This document shows, in pieces, positions 59,336 through 64,000 of a stretch of DNA of 64,000 bases. The position numbers and the translations under genes were made by a program. Source of the stretch: Calycina herbarum. Its lineage: Eukaryota; Ascomycota; Leotiomycetes; Helotiales; Pezizellaceae. The first letter of the stretch is position 1. The number at the start of each line of letters is the position of its first letter. Below the pieces are notes generated by a model that searched no databases, was not told where the DNA came from, and was given only the letters and a program-made list of their open reading frames with translations. The stretch spans positions 62,001 to 126,000 of the forward strand of contig LLEY01000134.1 in the NCBI GenBank assembly GCA_001414485.1, in the 5' to 3' direction.

Positions 59336-62300
59336 CTATGCCCTCGGGTATCCCATTAGTTCATGCACCAGATCCTGCTTGATTTTGTCCTTGCTGTAGT
59401 TTGCGAAAAACCATTCTGGGCTGATCCAATCATAGCTGTCCCTTTTATTCTCCCTCGACATCATGCGGAAGATTTTTCGCATACCTTGCGGACTCAACGG
59501 CTCAGTATTCCACCCATAATCAGGCATCTCCCTTTGGATGTAGCCTACCATGAAAGCTGCAATTGAAATTGCAACAGGTGTAGCAAATGACGTGCCGGAC
59601 ATATGCTTCATCGTCTTCTTCTCTGCATCAGCTTCGTTGGGGTTCTGTAATGGCCACCATGACTCTATGCATTCGCCAACGACGCTAAAGTTGTCCTTCT
59701 TCGTCTCCGCTCCCTCCGCGGTAGGGCTAAAGGAGGACGGGTTGCCGCTCGCTGTTGCCGAGTGGATGCAGAGAACATCGTCATACTTACCGGGGTAGGT
59801 GCGTGGTTTGTTTCCGCCATCGTTGGATGCCGATGCAAAGACGACGATCCCCGCGTTCAGACAATTCTTAATCTCTTTCAGGATCTTGTCCGGAGTGCCA
59901 GTCTTGCGGAAGCCAAAGGACAGGGAGATCATATGAACCTTCCATTTGGTTCTAGCATGTTCCAACGCCTTTCTGTCTGTCAGTACAGGTTCTGCTAAAC
60001 ATCAAGGGTGTAAGGGAGCAATCACTTCGATGATTCTTTCCCTCACTGCAACCTTTTCTCTTTCGCCATATATTCGGTTTTCCGTGAATTTCCAGATATA
60101 TAGATCAACGTTATTGGTAAGGTCGAGCACGATGCCGGCAATGTGGGTACCATGGCCGGATGCATCCACTGTTGCGTCGCCACCGGTAAATGACTTACAT
60201 TCTATTATCCGGCCGTACTCCTTTTTCACGTCCGGGTGGTTAATGTCGATTCCTGTGTCCAAGATGGCGACTTTGATCCGTTCGCGTCCACGGCCAATAC
60301 GGAAATTTGATCGCTGCTTCTTGAACTCAGTCATCCATTTCCTGGTATCCTTACACTTCCTACTTGTTCGTTAGCTTCTCTAGTTCCTACCTCAGGACAG
60401 TATGAACTATGCGTCTCTTACTGATCGTTGGGTGGGGCTACTCTTTCATCGCCAAACAGCTCACAGTCCTCCAGATCCATATTGGTTATCTCAGGCTCCG
60501 AATCACGATCTTGAATTTGGTGCGGTTCATCTGTAACTGCGCAGTTGAATGATGAATTCTCCGCCAGCTGAGATGGTGCCTGTGTTACATCTTGCATACC
60601 CACCGAATCAAGTCTGAAAGTGGCGTCGCAAAGTCCATCGGATGACTCAAAGTTCATCGGACCAGGGTCGAACTTTGCAGGGCACTCATCGGGGCAATCA
60701 TACACCATGTTGAAAAAGTTCTCAAGCGGCCCAACAACCCACCTGTACAAGTTATCCCGTACACGCGTGGGATCGCTCCCTAGCTTGGTCGTATCAGGCT
60801 TCACACAGATTTCGATCACCTGTTTTAGTGGCTTGTAGGTCTTAGTTCGACTTTTCCACTCTTTGGAAATGATGAATTCGCCAGCGGTTATGTGGCCGGC
60901 ATTTTCGCGTGGCTGGCCGTTCGCATCGATAAATTCACTTGGGTGAAGTTTTTCGATGCCCTTACCTAGTTCTATCTCGAGGAGCATGATTCCCAGAGCC
61001 AGAACTTTGGGGAAGATGTGAGATTGCCTCGGAGCCTCAGTTGTGGCTTCATTTTCCTGCGATGGATCTCCCTGATGAGGGTGCAGCCCTGGTGCAGAGG
61101 TTCGCAATTCGGTTGAGATGAAGGGTCGGTGGTTTAGTGAGGCCCCTTTTTGCAACTTTTCTTGACGTTGCCGCATGAATTGTACTGTTCTCTTGTTCCA
61201 GTCCTCCGCCATCCAATCTGACTCGTAAAACTGCCAGACCGCTTTTGCAAGGAGATAAGAAAGTAGTAACTTGCGCTGGCCGTCTTTATCCAGGCTACCC
61301 GATGCCAGAACCTTTTCAAGGGGTACGCTAGGCGCCTGAAGAGAGATTCCATTCCCTTTGGGTAATAATTCGATGCCTTCGTCGAAGAGGGCACTACGGG
61401 AAACACTAAGCTTCAACCGACCTAGTTCTGGTGAACGAATACGGCGGCAAAAGTTCGATATCATCTTGCCGGTTTGTACAAATCGGGGGGCGTTGGATTC
61501 AGTAGTTGGATTGCTGGTGTCAGATCTAGTCACACTACGGCCTTGAAGACTGCCACTTCAGGGTGTCCAAACGGCGGGAATCCCACAGGACATTTCATGG
61601 AATAATCCATAAAATATTCCATGGAACCCCTTGCCGAAATCCATCTGCGCGATGCCTGGATCCGGAGTGACAGCCTCTCAAGGGCCGAAGTGTACAACAT
61701 GTCAGCTGTTGATCGTGGCCTCCCACCACGAAGAGGAAGCATACTTCTCCAGGAACACGTGTATCTGTGTCTCCTTCCATTCGCCTTCACCAGTTTCACA
61801 ATTGCCAATGAGGTGTTGGTGTAAGAAGAATACGTCGACTGTGACGCCATCGTCTGGGCCTGTGGACCGCACGACGCCATTCAGGGCGACATTTGCCTTG
61901 AAATCGCCACTGCCGATAGTGCAACAGCAAAGCTGGCAAAGTGTTGAGTATAGCTTCTGGAGGCACTGGTTAGTATCGTCATTCGACACTTGCTTCGAGT
62001 TCGATTTGGTAAGATCCGAAAGCTCGGGGCCGCGTGGTTCGCGCTTGACGTTGGCAAACGCCTTGAAGGATTTTTGAAACTTTTCCCGATCTTTGATTGC
62101 CCCCCCATATAGAGTTTCTGCTAGGCGTTTAATGGAACGTTGAGCGCGCTGCGGCTTTTCGTTTAGGACGTCGACGAGGCGAGGATACGAGCTCTGGTTA
62201 TAAGGGCTTGTTGGTTCTTTGAACTGGGCCGGCCACTACAAAGAACATGACTTGTTAGCGAGACTGAAACACAGTACTAGGTATTCCTATGGATATTTGC

Positions 62301-62690
62301 CTCTACTAGTCTTTCAAGGATAACAAGAAGCCGCGAAACCCTCAGCTCGGTCAGAGAAGCCGTCTTGTCCAGCCGCCCTCCTACATCAAATAACAGCGAG
62401 GAGAGTACAGCGAAGAAAGGACTTGATTTGGGTTGTTTGGCTAAAAAGCTAGATTCGTCGCGAAGGGCAGCCGTTGCCTTGACGGCAAAGGCAACGAGGG
62501 CGTCTTTGTCTGGAGGTAGCTCCTGCTCGCATTGGAGATTGCGGCTGGGAGTAGCTGGCCGAAGCGATGGAAGGGTGCCTGCAGACGATCGGGTCAGCGC
62601 CGTATGCCCTCGTCGAGCAAGAGATGCCATGTTTGTGATTCTCCTTCCAAATAGGTTGGTTTTCGTCGTCGGATTCACGATCTGGTTCAT
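59336..62690 (-). CDS. Subtilisin-like (S8) serine protease with N-terminal helical domain, HET-Q2-like, 984 aa
   Basis: Probable activator protease of the adjacent gasdermin-like protein. My exon model on the minus strand: 62690-62307, 62235-61745, 61534-60422, 60359-60026, 59968-59336. Introns are 71, about 210, 62 and 57 nt; the 62-nt one has a GCTAACG branch site, and the sum is in frame. Residues 1 to about 560 are mostly helical and resemble the DUF7580-type region of fungal proteins (L-A-K-A-V-W-Q-F-Y-E-S-D-W-M, L-A-L-G-I-M-L-L-E-I-E-L-G). The S8 domain has V-A-I-L-D-T-G-I-D (Asp697), G-H-G-T-H-I-A-G (His732), S-A-S-N-D-G-G (oxyanion Asn823) and M-S-G-T-S-F-A-T-P (Ser901), so the triad is complete. 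No signal peptide is evident, so it is likely cytosolic. The second and fourth introns are least certain. An alternative start is Met21 (62630). Confidence 0.82.
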
Positions 62691-63048
62691 GGCAGTAGAT
62701 AGCGACCCATGGTCCGTGCACCTTTGGCCCTTCCCATTGACAATCCGTCAAGGTATCTGTACAGTCGCGTTTCAGCTGATATTCTAGATGTTATTCCAGA
62801 AATTATTTACCAACATATCCCACACGATGTTCCAAAGGACATTCCAGGCGATATTCTAGGCGACGTTCATCCTGAATATTCACCCTCGGTCGAAAGTCGG
62901 GATGCTATTTTTGTACCAAATAGATGAGGCATTCAGGCAGCACTGCTCAGCTCAAACCCCGACACCCGATGAGGTAGGGTCAGACTTTTGATCTGATCTG
63001 CCGTCGCTGAACTCGATATTCCTTGCGGTCCAAATCATACGTCTCACC
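62691..63048. promoter_or_regulatory. Divergent promoter between the protease and the right-edge gene
   Basis: 358 bp between two outward-facing starts (62690 minus, 63049 plus), so it probably holds both promoters. The plus-side start has a strong context (CACCATGG). It contains an imperfect 12-nt repeat (listed separately). No TATA box is obvious. Confidence 0.5.
62775..62885 (+). repeat. Imperfect 12-nt periodic repeat
   Basis: Units such as GATATTCTAGAT, GACATTCCAGGC, GATATTCTAGGC and GACGTTCATCCT follow in phase; translated, they would give a D-I-P-G-D-I-L-G-like peptide. A similar ATTCCATGG-rich patch occurs inside the protease's longest predicted intron (about 61590-61625). The repeat lies in a promoter region, so it is probably non-coding. 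Confidence 0.5.
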
Positions 63049-64000
63049 ATGGATGATGGCGCCGTGATTCATCTCATTGCCAGAAAGTGTAAAGGCGTCT
63101 TCGCGGACTGCATCGCCAATCCAGCTTTGGGCGAGCAAGCGTGGATCCGATCCGCGCAAGGCGACTTCAACCTCTGGTGCGCCGGTATTAAAGCAACTAG
63201 GACCGACAAGTCATCTTTGGATTATCGCCTGAGGAGAAAACAAGATGTGCGGGAGGCCATCTGCGACCTGCTTCAGGGCTTGGTCGAGGCCCTGCACAAA
63301 TGCCGGCAGTTGATCGTTGGTAAGTTCAAACGGACATCGGAAACCCATCCAAAATTAACTCATAACTGGGAATTAATCATTTCGCAGCAAAATCGGAGAC
63401 TGGCCCCGGCTCGGCAGGTGCTGGAGAGCCCCAATCAGCTGATCCTGATCCGGATCCGGACAGCCCTCAGAGCCCTGTGTCCTGGGAAGCCATTTCGAAT
63501 GAGTCTAGCCGGCCAGACTCTCTCTCTGGGGATGAAGATTCAGATCCGATCCTTTCTGAGTACATTTCTTACGTCAAGACGATCCTTGGTCAACTCCTGA
63601 GGATCTCTCTGGCCATTCGAAAATCTGGTAACAAATATAGATTCGAGAAAGCAGACGCCGCATTAGACGAGAGAACTTTTGAAGAATTCCGCAAACATCT
63701 TACCACTGTCATTTTAATGGCGTTCGAAGACTCGGAAGCCCAAAAACTCACTGCTGCTGAGAAGATGCATCGAGCTTCAGACTACGACAGATTGACCCCA
63801 ATCCAGAGACGTATGGTCTATGCCAACATCCTCAGGAGAAATCGTATTGAATTCGTGACAAGATCTCGGGCCCCAGAGAGCCATCCGAAGCCCGCATTAC
63901 AACAGCTGGAGCGAGTGGCCGGGGCTGGCAATGAAGCAGCCCCTGAACTCCCAGCCGTTGATAATAGCCCCGACCCCTATCAACCTACGCCCAGTATCAC
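63049..64000 (+). CDS. Fungal helical-domain protein (C2H2-finger-family N-terminus), partial at window end
   Basis: Exon 1 is 63049-63319, followed by a 68-nt intron (GTAAGT at 63320 to GCAG at 63387). Exon 2 is open from 63388 to the window end in the matching phase, giving over 290 residues. The start matches a widespread fungal N-terminal region: C-K-G-V-F-A-D-C-I-A-N, F-N-L-W-C-A-G-I-K-A, S-L-D-Y-R-L-R and V-R-E-A-I-C-D-L-L. Then comes an acidic linker (D-P-D-P-D-P-D-S), and S-L-A-I-R-K-S-G-N-K-Y-R-F followed by Y-A-N-I-L-R-R-N-R-I-E-F. Proteins of this layout are often fused to C2H2 zinc fingers further on, which would lie outside the window. Biochemical role unknown. Composition is normal and codons show no RIP. 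Confidence 0.7.

Noticed and set aside
61621..62077. Plus-strand open frames across the protease N-terminal region
   Set aside because: They are complementary to exons that splice in frame on the minus strand and have no recognisable features.
62709..62927. 72-codon plus-strand frame with a D-I-P-G-D-I-L-G-type repeat peptide
   Set aside because: It is produced by the 12-nt DNA repeat within a divergent promoter; the start context is weak and no family resembles it.

Overview
This window looks like a chromosome segment of a filamentous ascomycete (Pezizomycotina; genus not determinable from sequence alone). The evidence is short GT...AG introns with CTAAC-type branch points, a fungal-type MFS transporter, Tad1-type LINE, Fot1/pogo-type and Ty3/gypsy and Ty1/copia elements, and very heavy repeat-induced point mutation (RIP). 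Between about 1.3 and 55.6 kb almost every CpA/TpG has become TpA. Reading frames there are broken mainly by CAG/CAA/TGG to TAG/TAA changes rather than by indels.

Left edge (1-1276): the 5' half of a DHA2-type MFS drug transporter, cut off where the repeat block starts. Middle (1.3-57 kb): a nest of dead mobile elements whose borders can be placed to the base from target-site duplications. In order: a minus-strand Ty3/gypsy element (2353-9921, TSD AAACT); a Fot1-like DNA transposon (10008-17826) split by a Ty1/copia element (11076-17030, TSD TATAG); a Ty3/gypsy element A (18740-25900, TSD CTCGG); a MITE; a DUF3435-type tyrosine-recombinase pseudogene (about 27.3-35.3 kb, the family of Starship captains) split by a chromodomain Ty3/gypsy element (28822-34290); further MITEs and a solo LTR; and a second pogo-like transposon on the minus strand (37112-54969). 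That last element is blown apart by an intact-length Fot1-like copy (37908-39767) and by gypsy element B (40361-54474, TSD TAGTT). Element B itself contains a solo LTR (46037-46219, TSD GTGTT) and gypsy element C (47160-53934, TSD AGAAG). A further solo LTR and a Tad1-like LINE ORF1 fragment lead out of the block, and the RIP signature fades over 55.6-57 kb.

Right edge (57.8-64 kb): normal-composition genes. On the minus strand there is a 277-residue protein that I read as a fungal gasdermin-like pore-forming protein, with a very acidic C-terminal tail. Upstream of it on the same strand is a five-exon gene for a 984-residue protein with an N-terminal helical domain and a C-terminal subtilisin (S8) domain with a complete catalytic triad. 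This is the HET-Q1/HET-Q2 arrangement described in Podospora, in which the protease cleaves the gasdermin to trigger regulated cell death and allorecognition. Divergent from the protease is the start of a third gene, a fungal helical-domain protein of the kind often fused to C2H2 fingers, running off the right end.

Best targets for a second look: the gasdermin/subtilisin cell-death pair beside a RIP-silenced transposon nest; the Cys-rich antisense ORFs found between pol and the 3' LTR of two different gypsy families; the DUF3435 recombinase relic; and the MITE that shares termini with the pogo-like element in the same window.
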